Positions 43,227-52,650 of a stretch of DNA of 64,000 bases are shown piece by piece (positions within the stretch are counted from its first letter, which is position 1; every line of letters begins with the position of its first letter). Made by a program: the position numbers and the translations under genes. A model generated the notes under the pieces. That model saw nothing but the letters and a program-made list of their open reading frames with translations, made no database searches and was not told the DNA's origin. Source of the DNA: Fimbriimonadaceae bacterium (GTDB lineage: Bacteria; Armatimonadota; Fimbriimonadia; Fimbriimonadales; Fimbriimonadaceae); the NCBI GenBank assembly GCA_019638795.1, contig JAHBTB010000011.1, positions 17,331-81,330 on the forward strand. The letters run 5' to 3'.

Positions 43227-44470
43227 GGGCACTGGTCGTCGGGTCCGGCGCGCGGGAACACGCCCTGTGCTGGAAGCTCGCCCATGAGGGCGAGGTCTTG
43301 TGCGCCCCGGGCAATGCGGGTGTCCAGGACGAGTTCCCGACCTTCGACGTCTCGGTCCGCGACCATCCGGGGTTGGTCGGGCTGGCCCGTCGGACAGACC
43401 CGGACTTCGTCGTCGTCGGTGCCGAAGACCCCTTGGTCGAAGGTTTGGCCGACGCCTTTCGGTCGGCCGGGTTCCCTGTCGTCGGGCCCGGCCAAGCCTG
43501 GGCCCGCATCGAAGGGTCAAAGGCTTTTTCTAAGGACCTGATGGCCTCGGCCGGTGTCCCGACCGCGCGGGCCCTGACCACGGCTGACCCTGGCGCGGCG
43601 CTGGCCCACGTGCGACGGGAATACGCCGAGGGCCGCCAAGTCGCGGTCAAGGCCGACGGGACGGCCTTGGGCAAGGGTGTCGTCGTCTGCGACACGTTAG
43701 AGCAGGCCGAAGACGCCGTCGAACGCTTCATGGTCCACGGCGAGATCGGCGACTCGGGCCGGACCCTCGTCCTGGAAGAACGGCTGGTGGGGCGCGAGTT
43801 CAGCCTCATCTGTCTGTGCAACGAGACCGGCTTCCAGAGCCTGCCCGTCGCCCAAGACTACAAACGCGCCTTTGATGGAGACGAGGGCCCGAACACGGGG
43901 GGCATGGGGGCATACTCGCCGGTGACGTGGGTGTCCGAGGATGCCGTCCGTCAGACCGAAGACGAGGTGGTCGCCCCGCTCCTTGCCGAAGTCAAGCGGC
44001 GCGGCGGGCTGTTCCGTGGGGTCCTGTTCGCCGGCCTGATGGCGACGGCGCAAGGGGTCAAATGCCTGGAATACAACGTCAGGTTCGGCGACCCCGAGAT
44101 TGAGACGCTTGTGCGCCGCCTGGGCGCCGGGTTCGCCGACGCCTTGGCTTCGGTGGCCAATGGGTGGCCGCTCCCTGCTGTCGACGTGTCGCCCGAGGCG
44201 GCCGTGACCGTCATGGTGGCAAGCGGGGGCTATCCCGGTGCCTACGAGAAGGGCAAGCCCGTCACGGTGGGCCGGATGCCCGACGGCGTCGTCGTCTTCC
44301 ATGCCGGCACGGCGTACCTGGGCGACGAGGTCGTCACGGCGGGAGGGCGTGTCCTCGCCGTCACCGCGACCGGGTCTACCGTCGGGGAGGCCAGGGAGCT
44401 CGCCTACCGTGGGGTGGCCCAAGTCAGCTTTGACGGAATGCAACACCGCTCGGACATCGCGTCGTCGTGA
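43223..44470 (+). CDS. purD: Phosphoribosylamine-glycine ligase
   Basis: GAR synthetase of purine synthesis. 415 residues with the N-terminal VVGSGAREHAL, the ATP-grasp region (VKADGTALGKGVVVC near 140) and metal-site block NVRFGDPEIE near 287. GTG start overlaps recR (GTGA). Followed closely by purB on the same strand. Confidence 0.95.
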   Translation: MRALVVGSGAREHALCWKLAHEGEVLCAPGNAGVQDEFPTFDVSVRDHPGLVGLARRTDPDFVVVGAEDPLVEGLADAFRSAGFPVVGPGQAWARIEGSKAFSKDLMASAGVPTARALTTADPGAALAHVRREYAEGRQVAVKADGTALGKGVVVCDTLEQAEDAVERFMVHGEIGDSGRTLVLEERLVGREFSLICLCNETGFQSLPVAQDYKRAFDGDEGPNTGGMGAYSPVTWVSEDAVRQTEDEVVAPLLAEVKRRGGLFRGVLFAGLMATAQGVKCLEYNVRFGDPEIETLVRRLGAGFADALASVANGWPLPAVDVSPEAAVTVMVASGGYPGAYEKGKPVTVGRMPDGVVVFHAGTAYLGDEVVTAGGRVLAVTATGSTVGEARELAYRGVAQVSFDGMQHRSDIASS

Positions 44471-44503
44471 GTCGCCGCCCCGGTAGGGGGCGGTCGCGCC
44501 AGG

Positions 44504-44509
44504 TACCCT
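44504..44509 (+). promoter_or_regulatory. -10-like box before purB
   Basis: TACCCT ends ten bases before the purB ATG. No Shine-Dalgarno sequence lies in between, which suggests a very short or absent leader. Weak match to consensus. Confidence 0.35.
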
Positions 44510-44519
44510 GCCTCCCTGG

Positions 44520-45788
44520 ATGATCGACCGCTACACCACCCCCGCCATGACCGCCATTTGGAGCCGAGAGGCCAAGTACCGGCGGTGGATGGAGGTCGAG
44601 GTGGCCATCTGCCAGGCTCACATGGAGGCGGGCACGGTGCCTGCCGCCGATTTCGAGCAGATCAAGGCCAAGGCCGCGTTCAGCCTGGAACGATGTGACG
44701 AGATCGAGAAGGAGACGCGCCACGACCTCGCCGCCTTCGTCCGGAACCTGGAGGAAAACATCGGCCCCGCCGGGAGGTGGGTGCACTTCGGCGTCACCAG
44801 TTACGACGTCATCGACACGGCCTTGGGCATGATGCTCCGGGACTCGTGCGACGTCTTGCTCAAGGACATCGACGGCTTGCTTGTCGAAGTGACCCGCCTG
44901 AAGGCCGACCACGTCGAGACGCCGATGATCGGCCGCACCCATGGTATCCATGCCGAACCGATCACCTTCGCGTTCAAGTGCGCCAGTTGGGAAGAGGAGC
45001 TCCTTCGCAACCGGGCCCGTGTCGAGCGCACGAGGGCCGAGGTCGCCTTCGGCAAAGTGAGTGGCGCGGTCGGCATCCACGCCCACGTGTCCCCCGCCAT
45101 GGAGGCCAGGGTGTGCGAGATACTCGGGCTGTCGCCCGAACCGGTGAGCACCCAGATCATCAACCGCGACCGGCATGCGTTCTTCATGAACAACCTCGCT
45201 CTCCTTGGGGCTGGGCTCGAACGGGTCGCCACCGAACTCCGCAACCTGCAGCGCACCGAGATTTTGGAGGTCCAGGAGGCCTTTGCCGCCGGCCAGACCG
45301 GCAGCAGCGCGATGCCCCACAAGCGCAACCCCTGGAACAGCGAGACCGTCGTCGGGCTCTCCCGCCTCCTCCGCGGCAACGCCCATGCGATGCTCGAGAG
45401 CGTCGCGACTTGGCACGAGCGCGACCTGACCAACTCAAGCCTCGAGCGTGTCGTCTTTCCCGATTCGTGCCACTTGGCCGACTTCATGCTCGTCCGCCTG
45501 ACCCGCATTCTTCAGGGCTTGGTCGTGTTCAAGGACAACATGGGCAAGAACCTGCGTTTGATGGGCGACCTCGTCTTCAGCGAGCACCTGATGTCGGCGT
45601 TGATCCTCAAGGGCCTAGGTCGACGCGAGGCCTATAAGATCGCCCAGCGGCACGCCGCCGCCACGTGGGACGGGGCCGACTTCAAGACAAGCGTCACCAC
45701 CGACCCGGAGGTGAGTGCGGTCTTGGACGAGAAAGAACTCGCCGAGGTCTTCAGCCTTGCCCATCACTTGCGCCACGCTCCGCGCTAA
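44520..45788 (+). CDS. purB: Adenylosuccinate lyase
   Basis: Acts twice in purine synthesis. 422 residues with the fumarase/aspartase superfamily signature GSSAMPHKRNP near 260, the histidine region GRTHGIHAEP near 140 and HFGVTSYDVIDTA near 88. Length is typical of the short bacterial form. Confidence 0.95.
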   Translation: MIDRYTTPAMTAIWSREAKYRRWMEVEVAICQAHMEAGTVPAADFEQIKAKAAFSLERCDEIEKETRHDLAAFVRNLEENIGPAGRWVHFGVTSYDVIDTALGMMLRDSCDVLLKDIDGLLVEVTRLKADHVETPMIGRTHGIHAEPITFAFKCASWEEELLRNRARVERTRAEVAFGKVSGAVGIHAHVSPAMEARVCEILGLSPEPVSTQIINRDRHAFFMNNLALLGAGLERVATELRNLQRTEILEVQEAFAAGQTGSSAMPHKRNPWNSETVVGLSRLLRGNAHAMLESVATWHERDLTNSSLERVVFPDSCHLADFMLVRLTRILQGLVVFKDNMGKNLRLMGDLVFSEHLMSALILKGLGRREAYKIAQRHAAATWDGADFKTSVTTDPEVSAVLDEKELAEVFSLAHHLRHAPR

Positions 45789-45846
45789 GGGACATCGGTG
45801 CCGCCAGAGTAACCACGGCGGCCAGTACCCCGTAGGATAATGGCGT

Positions 45847-48144
45847 ATGTCTGCCTTTGTCCTTGCGTCAGTGTTGCTGGCCAGCCAAGCCGCTCCAGCG
45901 TCCCAGACAAAAGTCTCTGTCCAAGTGCGCGGGGCCGCCGCTCCCCTTGTGGTCGAGCAGATCGCCAAGCAGACGGGCCTGAAGCTAGGGGCCGACCGCA
46001 ACATGTGGCGGGACTACCTCTGCCTCTCGGTCAAGGACGTCGATTCTCAGACTCTCCTAGACAAGGTCGCGGAGGCGTGCCAGGCCCGCTGGGTCATAGT
46101 CGAAGGCGTCAAGACCCTTTTGCCGGACTACAACCTCCGCGAGCGCGCCGTGTCTGCCGCTGTGACGAGGCGCACGGCCGCATACGCCAAGTCGATCAAG
46201 AACCTGGTCGCGTCGCTGGATCCCAAGCCGCCCAAGAGTCCGTCCGGCGAAGGCAGTGACCAGCCCGCCCGGCCCGGTGGTGGTGAAGACGACATTGAGA
46301 CTCCGTTTGGGCCCGCGGGGACGGGCCGCCGTCTTCTTGCCGCCTACATCACGGCGATCGGCCCGGCGTTCTTTGCCCGCCTTGAACCCGAATCCCGCGT
46401 GGTCTTCTCGTCATCCCCGACCCGGATGCAGCGGGGCTTGCCCAATGTCAACTCTGTCCCATACCTGGCAAAGTGGGTGCAGGAGCACAACGACATGGTC
46501 AAGGTCATGGCCCAAGGCGCCTCAGAAGATGGTGAGGTCGACGACTCGTACATGGACGAGATGCAAAAGATCATGGAAGAGCTTGGCCTGCAACGCGACT
46601 TCGCCGAAAAGCCGAAGGCCATCGAAGCCATGCCGGCCAAGCTCCTCTTGGTCGTGACCAGCCAGAAGATGTACGCCGGTATGTCGATGTGCTCGGTCGA
46701 CTTGCGTGCCTTCGACCGGACGGGCAAGTCTGTCCTGCAAGAGCAGCATTCCCTCAGTGAGATCGACTATTCGGCCATGGGTGACGCGATCGAGGCCGAG
46801 ACGGGAATCCCCGTGCCGGAAGGCGGTGCCAATCCCCCCGAGAAGAAACCCGAGAAGGCGACTCCCCTGGTCCTTGGAGATGCGGGGAAGCTGTGGGCGA
46901 AGGTCCACCGCCGCAACTTTAACCCGTTGGCGAAGGAGGCGACCGAGAAGCCGACCGCAGAAGAGTTGGCCCGCGTCGGCGACTTCGTCGCCAACGAGCC
47001 GCTGGCGGGTGCGCCGACCGACTTCTTCTTTGCCCTGGCCGACCACGACCACGTGAACGTGGTCGCCGTCCTTCCCGACGACATCATCCAGCGGGGCTCG
47101 TTCATGTTGCCGGGCGACCGATTGACCTTGGAGTACGTCGGCCGTCGGATCTTTGGCGATCCCAAGGCATCGTTTCAGGACAGCCCTATGGTGATGGCCA
47201 AGTCAGACTCCTGGCTGACCGCCACCCCCGCGGACCAGGGGCGGACCCGCCGCGACCGCGTGGACCGTGTCGCCGTCTCTGCCGCGGTCAAGAAGATCCG
47301 GGCCTCCGCATGGACAAACCTCGACACCATGGCCGAGTTCGTCGCGAGCGTGCCCGAGGAGGCTGCCGGCACCGTCACCGATTGGACCTGGCCGCTCGTC
47401 GACATGAAGAGCTTCGGCAGCGTCTTTGGCGGAGCGGGGATGGAAAACGACTGGATGCGCCTTTGGGGTCTGCTGGACCCGGGGACACGGCTGTCGCTGC
47501 GCCGGGGCGGCTCGGTGTCGTTCGCCGCCGTGCCCGAGGCGGCGCGCAAAGAGATCGCCAAGCGTGTCTTTGGCCCGCGGGCCTTCCTGGCGCCGTTCCC
47601 CAAGCCCAAGGGCTCCAGCGACCTCCAGATCATGAACTCCATGATGTTGGGGATGGCGATGGGAATGGAAAACGGCGGCAGCCTGGCCGACGAGCCGACC
47701 GAAGCCCTGCCCAATGGTCTGGACATGAGGGGCAGCCTCGCCTCACAGTCGTACCAGGAGGACTATCTGATGCTTTCTGGCGCGGAACTGGGGTTCATGG
47801 AGACGGCGGCCCTCGGGCTTGAGGAATACGCCTTCTTCGACCTCCTGACCCACATGCCGGGCGTGCCCCAGGAAGCGGAGTCCCTGGCGTCGGCCAAGTT
47901 GAGGTCGGGCAGGCGGACGACGATGAGGCTCCGTGCCGAGGTCGTCCCCAACCGGGGGTTCCAGGGCATGCTCATGGACCCCGAAAAGCCCTCGGACACT
48001 GAATTCACCGCGGCGAACATGCCGCCCGACTTGAAGGCGACGATGGAGAGCAAGAAGGACATGATCAGGAAGAGCCCGATGATGAAGCTCCTGAGCCTGG
48101 GGTTCAGCAGGATGGGACAGCAAGGCGAGGCGCCGCCGCCCTAG
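45847..48144 (+). CDS. Large exported protein of unknown function
   Basis: 765 residues. A short signal peptide (FVLASVLLASQAAPAS) is followed by a region at about 20-85 resembling STN/secretin N-domains: VSVQVRGAAAPLVVEQIAKQTGLKL and a second strand pair SVKDVDSQTLLDKVAE. The remaining ~680 residues are unrecognised, with a Met-rich patch (MNSMMLGMAMGMENGG) near 595. No membrane barrel is apparent. ATG 45847 has AGGA at 45834-45837 overlapping a GATAAT box. Stands alone between purB and the SRAP gene. Confidence 0.7.
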   Translation: MSAFVLASVLLASQAAPASQTKVSVQVRGAAAPLVVEQIAKQTGLKLGADRNMWRDYLCLSVKDVDSQTLLDKVAEACQARWVIVEGVKTLLPDYNLRERAVSAAVTRRTAAYAKSIKNLVASLDPKPPKSPSGEGSDQPARPGGGEDDIETPFGPAGTGRRLLAAYITAIGPAFFARLEPESRVVFSSSPTRMQRGLPNVNSVPYLAKWVQEHNDMVKVMAQGASEDGEVDDSYMDEMQKIMEELGLQRDFAEKPKAIEAMPAKLLLVVTSQKMYAGMSMCSVDLRAFDRTGKSVLQEQHSLSEIDYSAMGDAIEAETGIPVPEGGANPPEKKPEKATPLVLGDAGKLWAKVHRRNFNPLAKEATEKPTAEELARVGDFVANEPLAGAPTDFFFALADHDHVNVVAVLPDDIIQRGSFMLPGDRLTLEYVGRRIFGDPKASFQDSPMVMAKSDSWLTATPADQGRTRRDRVDRVAVSAAVKKIRASAWTNLDTMAEFVASVPEEAAGTVTDWTWPLVDMKSFGSVFGGAGMENDWMRLWGLLDPGTRLSLRRGGSVSFAAVPEAARKEIAKRVFGPRAFLAPFPKPKGSSDLQIMNSMMLGMAMGMENGGSLADEPTEALPNGLDMRGSLASQSYQEDYLMLSGAELGFMETAALGLEEYAFFDLLTHMPGVPQEAESLASAKLRSGRRTTMRLRAEVVPNRGFQGMLMDPEKPSDTEFTAANMPPDLKATMESKKDMIRKSPMMKLLSLGFSRMGQQGEAPPP

Positions 48145-48147
48145 CCC

Positions 48148-48825
48148 ATGTGTGCCCGATACCTCTACATCAACGGACGCCTGATCCGAGACGACTTCGG
48201 GGTCGTGGAACTCCCCGAGTTTGCTCCGACCTACAACGCCGCGCCGACCCAGTGGATGCCGGTCGTCCTCGCCGACGGGGACAGACGGGTCGCCCGGCTC
48301 CACCGCTGGGGGCTGGTGCCCCCATGGGCCAAGGACTTGTCGTTTGCCACGAGCGCGATCAACGCTCGAGGGGAGACCTTGGCGGAAAAGCCCGCCTTCC
48401 GCGGCGCTTTCGCCCACCGACGGTGCATCGTGCCGGCGGACGGCTTCTATGAGTGGCATACCGAAGGCAGGGCCAAGACGCCCTACCTGGTCCGCCGGAA
48501 GGACGGGCGGCGGCTCGCCATGGCCGGCCTTTACGAGGTGTGGACAGGCCCCGACGGCGAGGTGCCCACGTTCACGATCGTCACCACAGAGGCCAACGGA
48601 CAGATGACGTTTTTCCACGACCGCATGCCGGTGATCCTTGAAGAGGAAGACTGGGAGGCATGGCTCGCCTCCGGCCATGTTCCCGGCCCGGCCGTACAGG
48701 GCCTGGTCAAGCCGTTCGCGGGCGAGCTTGACCTGACTCCCGTGAACAAGGGAGTCGGCAACCCCCGGCTGGACGGGCCGGAACTGCTCGTCCCCGACCC
48801 GCCGTCCCAGACGACCCTGTTTTGA
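48148..48825 (+). CDS. yedK: SRAP-domain protein (YedK/HMCES family)
   Basis: Forms a covalent crosslink to abasic sites in single-stranded DNA. 225 residues. The catalytic Cys2 follows the initiator Met (MCARY), as required. NAAPTQ at 30-35, FYEW with Glu102, and FHDRMPV with His157 complete the active site. Begins three bases after the preceding gene. Confidence 0.95.
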   Translation: MCARYLYINGRLIRDDFGVVELPEFAPTYNAAPTQWMPVVLADGDRRVARLHRWGLVPPWAKDLSFATSAINARGETLAEKPAFRGAFAHRRCIVPADGFYEWHTEGRAKTPYLVRRKDGRRLAMAGLYEVWTGPDGEVPTFTIVTTEANGQMTFFHDRMPVILEEEDWEAWLASGHVPGPAVQGLVKPFAGELDLTPVNKGVGNPRLDGPELLVPDPPSQTTLF

Positions 48826-48832
48826 ACGGACG

Positions 48833-49354
48833 TCAGTAGCGGATCAGAGAAGTGACGGGGTAGCCGAGGAGGTTCTTGTGGCCTTCGAGGAACGACAACT
48901 CCACCAAGAACCCCATGCCGCAGACGTTGCCGCCGAGGCGTTCGACCAACCGCGCGCAGGCCGCTGCCGTGCCTCCGGTGGCGAGCAGGTCGTCGACCAC
49001 ATACACCCTTTGGCCGGGGTTCACCGCGTCCATGTGCATCTCGACAATGTTGGTGCCGTACTCCAGCGCGTACTCCTCGCTGATCCGCTCATAAGGCAAC
49101 TTGCCGAACTTCCGCGCCATCGAGAACGGCAGACCCAGCTCCAGGGCGATCGGCGTCCCAAAGATGAACCCGCGCGACTCGATGCCGACGATGCATTCGG
49201 CCCCGTGGGCCTTGGCGTCAGCGGCCAGCAGACTCACCGCCTCCTGGAACGCCGCGGGGCTCTGAAGGACCGGTGTCACGTCCTTGAACAGGATCCCGGG
49301 CTTGGGGAAGTCAGGGACGTCACGGATCAGCGACTCGGCAAGGATGCTGGGCAC
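48833..49354 (-). CDS. apt: Adenine phosphoribosyltransferase
   Basis: Purine salvage: adenine plus PRPP to AMP. 173 residues with PDFPKPGILFKDVTP at 14-28, GIESRGFIFG near 57 and the PRPP loop VVDDLLATGGTA near 118. Convergent with the SRAP gene. Followed upstream by a ferredoxin gene on the same strand. Confidence 0.95.
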   Translation of the reverse strand: MPSILAESLIRDVPDFPKPGILFKDVTPVLQSPAAFQEAVSLLAADAKAHGAECIVGIESRGFIFGTPIALELGLPFSMARKFGKLPYERISEEYALEYGTNIVEMHMDAVNPGQRVYVVDDLLATGGTAAACARLVERLGGNVCGMGFLVELSFLEGHKNLLGYPVTSLIRY

Positions 49355-49372
49355 GGGGGGACGATACCCGCG

Positions 49373-49696
49373 TCAGGGTTCGACGTCGACCCCTGGGTCC
49401 CAACCTTGCTCGCTGGCCCGCATCAGGACTTTGACGTGCATCGGCCGGTCGACGCGGCTCTGGCAGCTCAGCCGGAACTCACCAAGGACGCCGTCCTCCT
49501 CCAGGCAGTCGTGCTCCTTCTCGCGCATCGGCGGCTCTTCGCTCAAAAACTGGACGCGGCAAGTCGTGCACCGGGCGTTGCCCCCGCACCGGTGGCTGAT
49601 GTCCACCCCGCTCTGTTCGATTGCCAAAACGAGCTTCGTGCCCTCTTCAATATCAAATGTCCCAAAGCCTTCAACCGTGACGGGGTGGGTCGCCAT
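49373..49696 (-). CDS. Plant-type [2Fe-2S] ferredoxin
   Basis: 107 residues with cluster ligands Cys37, Cys43, Cys46 and Cys78 (CGGNARCTTC ... LSCQ), the C-x5-C-x2-C-x31-C pattern of adrenodoxin/plant-type ferredoxins. ATG 49696 is used; longer upstream frames are antisense to the peptidase. The redox partner is unknown. Confidence 0.9.
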   Translation of the reverse strand: MATHPVTVEGFGTFDIEEGTKLVLAIEQSGVDISHRCGGNARCTTCRVQFLSEEPPMREKEHDCLEEDGVLGEFRLSCQSRVDRPMHVKVLMRASEQGWDPGVDVEP

Positions 49697-49726
49697 ACAA
49701 CCTGGGAGCGTACCAGGCCGGTGGTC

Positions 49727-49732
49727 TAGAAT
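49727..49732 (+). promoter_or_regulatory. -10 box before peptidase gene, apparently leaderless
   Basis: TAGAAT ends six bases before the GTG start at 49739. There is no ribosome-binding sequence in the gap. Confidence 0.55.
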
Positions 49733-49738
49733 CCTGGC

Positions 49739-50860
49739 GTGGTCAACCAAGAACGGCTCCTCGCCCTGTTCCGTGAGCTCGTGCTGCTCGACGCCCCGTC
49801 GCTCCACGAACGGGCCAGCGTCGACCGGGTCAAAGAGATCCTCGCCGAGATGGGATTGGACCCCGTGGAAGACGACGCGGGAGCGGCCATCGGCGGAGAC
49901 GCGGGCAATGTGGTCGCGGTGCTGAAGGGGAACAAGCCGGGGGCGCCACGGGTGTTCCTCAGCGCCCACTTCGACACCGTCGAGCCGACGAAAGGTCTGG
50001 TGCTGGTCGAGAAGGACGGGGTGATCAGCAGTGACGGCACGACGATCCTTGGCGCCGACGACAAAGGCGGTATGGCCCCGGCCATCGAGGCGGTGCGAAT
50101 GCTCCAAGAGTCTGGAGTCGAGCACGGTGACGTCGTCCTGCTCTTTAGCGTGGCAGAAGAGGTCGGGCTCCGTGGGGCGGCCCACCTGAAAATCCAAGAC
50201 CTCGGCCTCGACTTCGGCTATGTCCTTGACACCGGCCCGCCGGTCGGCACGTTCGTCACCCGCACGGCCACCCATGACAAGCTGGACGTCACGATCTTGG
50301 GCAAGCCTGCCCACAGCGGCAAGGACCCCGAAAAAGGAATCAACGCCATCCAGGTCCTCGCCGACGCGGTCGCGCCGATGCGCTTGGGCCGTATCGGGCC
50401 CGAGACCACGGCGAACTTCGGCATTGTCGAGGGCGGCACGGCGGTCAACGTGGTCTGCCCCTCCGTCCGGCTGCGCGGCGAGGCCCGCAGCACCGACGTC
50501 GCCGAACTGGACCGACAAATCGACCACATGCTCCAATGCCTGGAGGCCGCGGCGCGGAAATGGGGGGCCGAACTCAAGGTGGTCCACGACCGGCACTACG
50601 ACGCCTACCTCGTCCCCGAGGACAGCACGGTCGTCCAGGTGGCCCAAAGGGCAAGCCGCAATTTGGGCTTCGACCCGGCCTTACGCACCACCCTGGGCGG
50701 CAGTGACGCCAACGCCTACAACGCCAAAGGGGTGCCATGCATCGTCTTGGGCACCGGCATGGACAAGATCCACACCCATGAAGAGTACATTCGAGTCCAG
50801 GACCTTGTCGACACGGCGCGTCTTGCCTACGAGTTGGTCGTCGAAGCGGCGAAAGGCTAG
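49739..50860 (+). CDS. M20/M42-type metallopeptidase (PepT-like)
   Basis: 373 residues. Metal ligands and catalytic residues are in place: AHFDTVEP (His77, Asp79), GADDKGG (Asp107), SVAEEVG (Glu140/141), a dimerisation domain near 185-300 and a C-terminal His in KIHTHEEY. It resembles tripeptidase T-like M20 enzymes. Exact specificity unknown. Starts at GTG with a -10 box six bases upstream. Confidence 0.9.
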   Translation: MVNQERLLALFRELVLLDAPSLHERASVDRVKEILAEMGLDPVEDDAGAAIGGDAGNVVAVLKGNKPGAPRVFLSAHFDTVEPTKGLVLVEKDGVISSDGTTILGADDKGGMAPAIEAVRMLQESGVEHGDVVLLFSVAEEVGLRGAAHLKIQDLGLDFGYVLDTGPPVGTFVTRTATHDKLDVTILGKPAHSGKDPEKGINAIQVLADAVAPMRLGRIGPETTANFGIVEGGTAVNVVCPSVRLRGEARSTDVAELDRQIDHMLQCLEAAARKWGAELKVVHDRHYDAYLVPEDSTVVQVAQRASRNLGFDPALRTTLGGSDANAYNAKGVPCIVLGTGMDKIHTHEEYIRVQDLVDTARLAYELVVEAAKG

Positions 50861-50945
50861 GTCGGACGCGTAGACGCCGGGAGGCAAGCCGTGCTATCTT
50901 TGGTCACGTCGCTCTTGCTTGCGCGGGGTCGACAGAGGATCACGG

Positions 50946-51455
50946 ATGAAAGCGATCGCAAAAGTCTTCGTCGGCCTGGCCCTGGGTGCCGGCCTCTCGG
51001 CCGCCGCTATGGCCCAATACAACAAACCGGTTGGTCTTTCCGTCCATGCCGGGTTGTTCTTCACCAGTTCGGACACGGCCAACAGCGTCGAGGGCCGGAC
51101 GTGGTTCATCATCGGCGGCGACTACAAGTTGGGTGACATGACCTACGGCGGCAGCCAAGCCACCTACGGCATTGGCTTCGACTACATCGGCAAGGGCAGC
51201 TTCTCGAGCGTGCCTCTGTTCCTGACCTACACGGTGCACTTCCCCGAGGTGTACGTCGGCGCCGGTGTCGGCCCTGCGTTCAACCACTACAATGACGGCG
51301 TCACCGCTGGTTCGAACACCGACTTTGGCTTTGGGTTGAAGATCGGCCGTGACCTCAACTATGGCAAGACGCCGGCCTTCATCGAGGCCAAGTACTTCGG
51401 CGGCAGCCGACGCGAGCTCTCCGGCTTCGCGATCGTCGCCGGCGTCCGGTTCTGA
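50946..51455 (+). CDS. Small outer-membrane beta-barrel-like protein
   Basis: 169 residues. Signal peptide of about 23 residues (ends AAAMAQ) followed by alternating aromatic/polar strands with Gly turns (GLSVHAGLFFTSSD, YGIGFDYIGKGSF, VYVGAGVGPAFNHY) and a final strand ending VRF. A terminal Phe is typical of barrel proteins assembled by BAM. The size suggests about eight strands. Function unknown. Confidence 0.7.
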   Translation: MKAIAKVFVGLALGAGLSAAAMAQYNKPVGLSVHAGLFFTSSDTANSVEGRTWFIIGGDYKLGDMTYGGSQATYGIGFDYIGKGSFSSVPLFLTYTVHFPEVYVGAGVGPAFNHYNDGVTAGSNTDFGFGLKIGRDLNYGKTPAFIEAKYFGGSRRELSGFAIVAGVRF

Positions 51456-51557
51456 CATTCGTTTCGCGTGCCGCCGGGGCCGGACCGGCCCGGCGGCACG
51501 GCGAGGTCCCACTGTCAACTGAACAATTCCAGACGGCGTTCGTCCGGTCTCATACGG

Positions 51558-52178
51558 ATGAGTCGTTCCCTTGGAGTGGCAAGTTTGGCGCCTGGTAAGA
51601 AAATCGACGCAGCGAGCGAACAGGCCCTTTTAGAGCAGGTGCGCGGGCAAGACCTGGACGCCTTCTCGAAAATCGTCGATGCCTACCAAGCCCGCATTTA
51701 TGGGTTCGTCAAGCGCATGGTGCGCTCCGACGAGGAGGCCCTCGACATCTCCCAGGAGGTCTTCATCCGTGCGTTTCAGGCCGTCGACCGGTTTGACGGG
51801 CGCTCCGGGCTCCGCACCTGGCTGTTCCGCATCGCCCACAACCTCTGTGTCGACCGCGCCCGCCGCAACGAGCGGGCCCCGTCGTTCGTCAGCCTAGAAC
51901 CGACCGAAAGCGACGACGGGCCGCGTGAAGTCGCCGACGAGCGGTGGAACCCCGAACACGCGGTCTTGCAAGACGAACTTCGGGACGTGGTGGACGCTGC
52001 GCTCGCCACGATGAGCGAGAAGTTGCGGACCGTCCTCCTCTTGCACGACAAGGAAGACATGGGATATGAAGAGATATCGAAGACGGTGGACGTGCCGGTC
52101 GGCACGGTCAAGAGTCGACTCTTCTTGGCAAGGGCTCACTTGCAAGAGCATGTGGGCCAATATTTAGCGAAGAGATAA
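51558..52178 (+). CDS. ECF RNA polymerase sigma factor (RpoE-like)
   Basis: 206 residues. Region 2 is at about 25-100 (DISQEVFIRAFQAVDRFDG; LRTWLFRIAHNLCVDRARR). A linker is followed by region 4 at about 145-200 with its helix-turn-helix (YEEISKTVDVPVGTVKSRLFLARA). ATG 51558. The next two genes encode a membrane anti-sigma-like protein and an RseB-like protein, the layout of an envelope-stress operon. Confidence 0.9.
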   Translation: MSRSLGVASLAPGKKIDAASEQALLEQVRGQDLDAFSKIVDAYQARIYGFVKRMVRSDEEALDISQEVFIRAFQAVDRFDGRSGLRTWLFRIAHNLCVDRARRNERAPSFVSLEPTESDDGPREVADERWNPEHAVLQDELRDVVDAALATMSEKLRTVLLLHDKEDMGYEEISKTVDVPVGTVKSRLFLARAHLQEHVGQYLAKR

Positions 52179-52182
52179 CGTG

Positions 52183-52650
52183 ATGCTGGACAAGGAAATT
52201 TTGCGCAAACTCAGGGAAGAGCAGCCTTTGACTGCCGCCGAGACGTTGCGCCTGGACGAGTCGCTGGAGGCCGGCGCGTCCCGGGCCCATCAACTCTTGG
52301 ACGGTCTGGACGACGCCGCGCCGAGCTACGCATGGCGCAGCAGCCTGAACCAGCGGCTTGTCTCGACCAAGCGGCATCACGCCCCGCGTCTGAAGCTTTT
52401 CATCGGTTGGGCCGGTGGCCTGACCGCCGTCGCCGCCTCTGCCTTGGCGATGGTCATGACCCAAAACTCCGCCAAGCCGACGCCAGCCCCCGACCACGGC
52501 CCCTTGGCCAAGAGCGTGACGCCCAGTTCATTCGAAGAGACCCTGGTGTCATCGCACCTGCAAGGCGCGAACCAGTCTAGCGTCAGCACGGTGCCCGTCC
52601 AGTCTGCATACGACCAGGTGTTCGATTGGTCCAAGCTCGACAAGTCCTGA
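52183..52650 (+). CDS. Probable membrane anti-sigma factor
   Basis: 155 residues; GTG one codon upstream is an alternative. A helical cytoplasmic N-terminal part (to about 70), one membrane helix (FIGWAGGLTAVAASALAMVM, about 74-93) and a polar periplasmic tail. There is no zinc-finger HxxxCxxC motif. The anti-sigma role is inferred from topology and position four bases after the sigma factor gene. Confidence 0.65.
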   Translation: MLDKEILRKLREEQPLTAAETLRLDESLEAGASRAHQLLDGLDDAAPSYAWRSSLNQRLVSTKRHHAPRLKLFIGWAGGLTAVAASALAMVMTQNSAKPTPAPDHGPLAKSVTPSSFEETLVSSHLQGANQSSVSTVPVQSAYDQVFDWSKLDKS

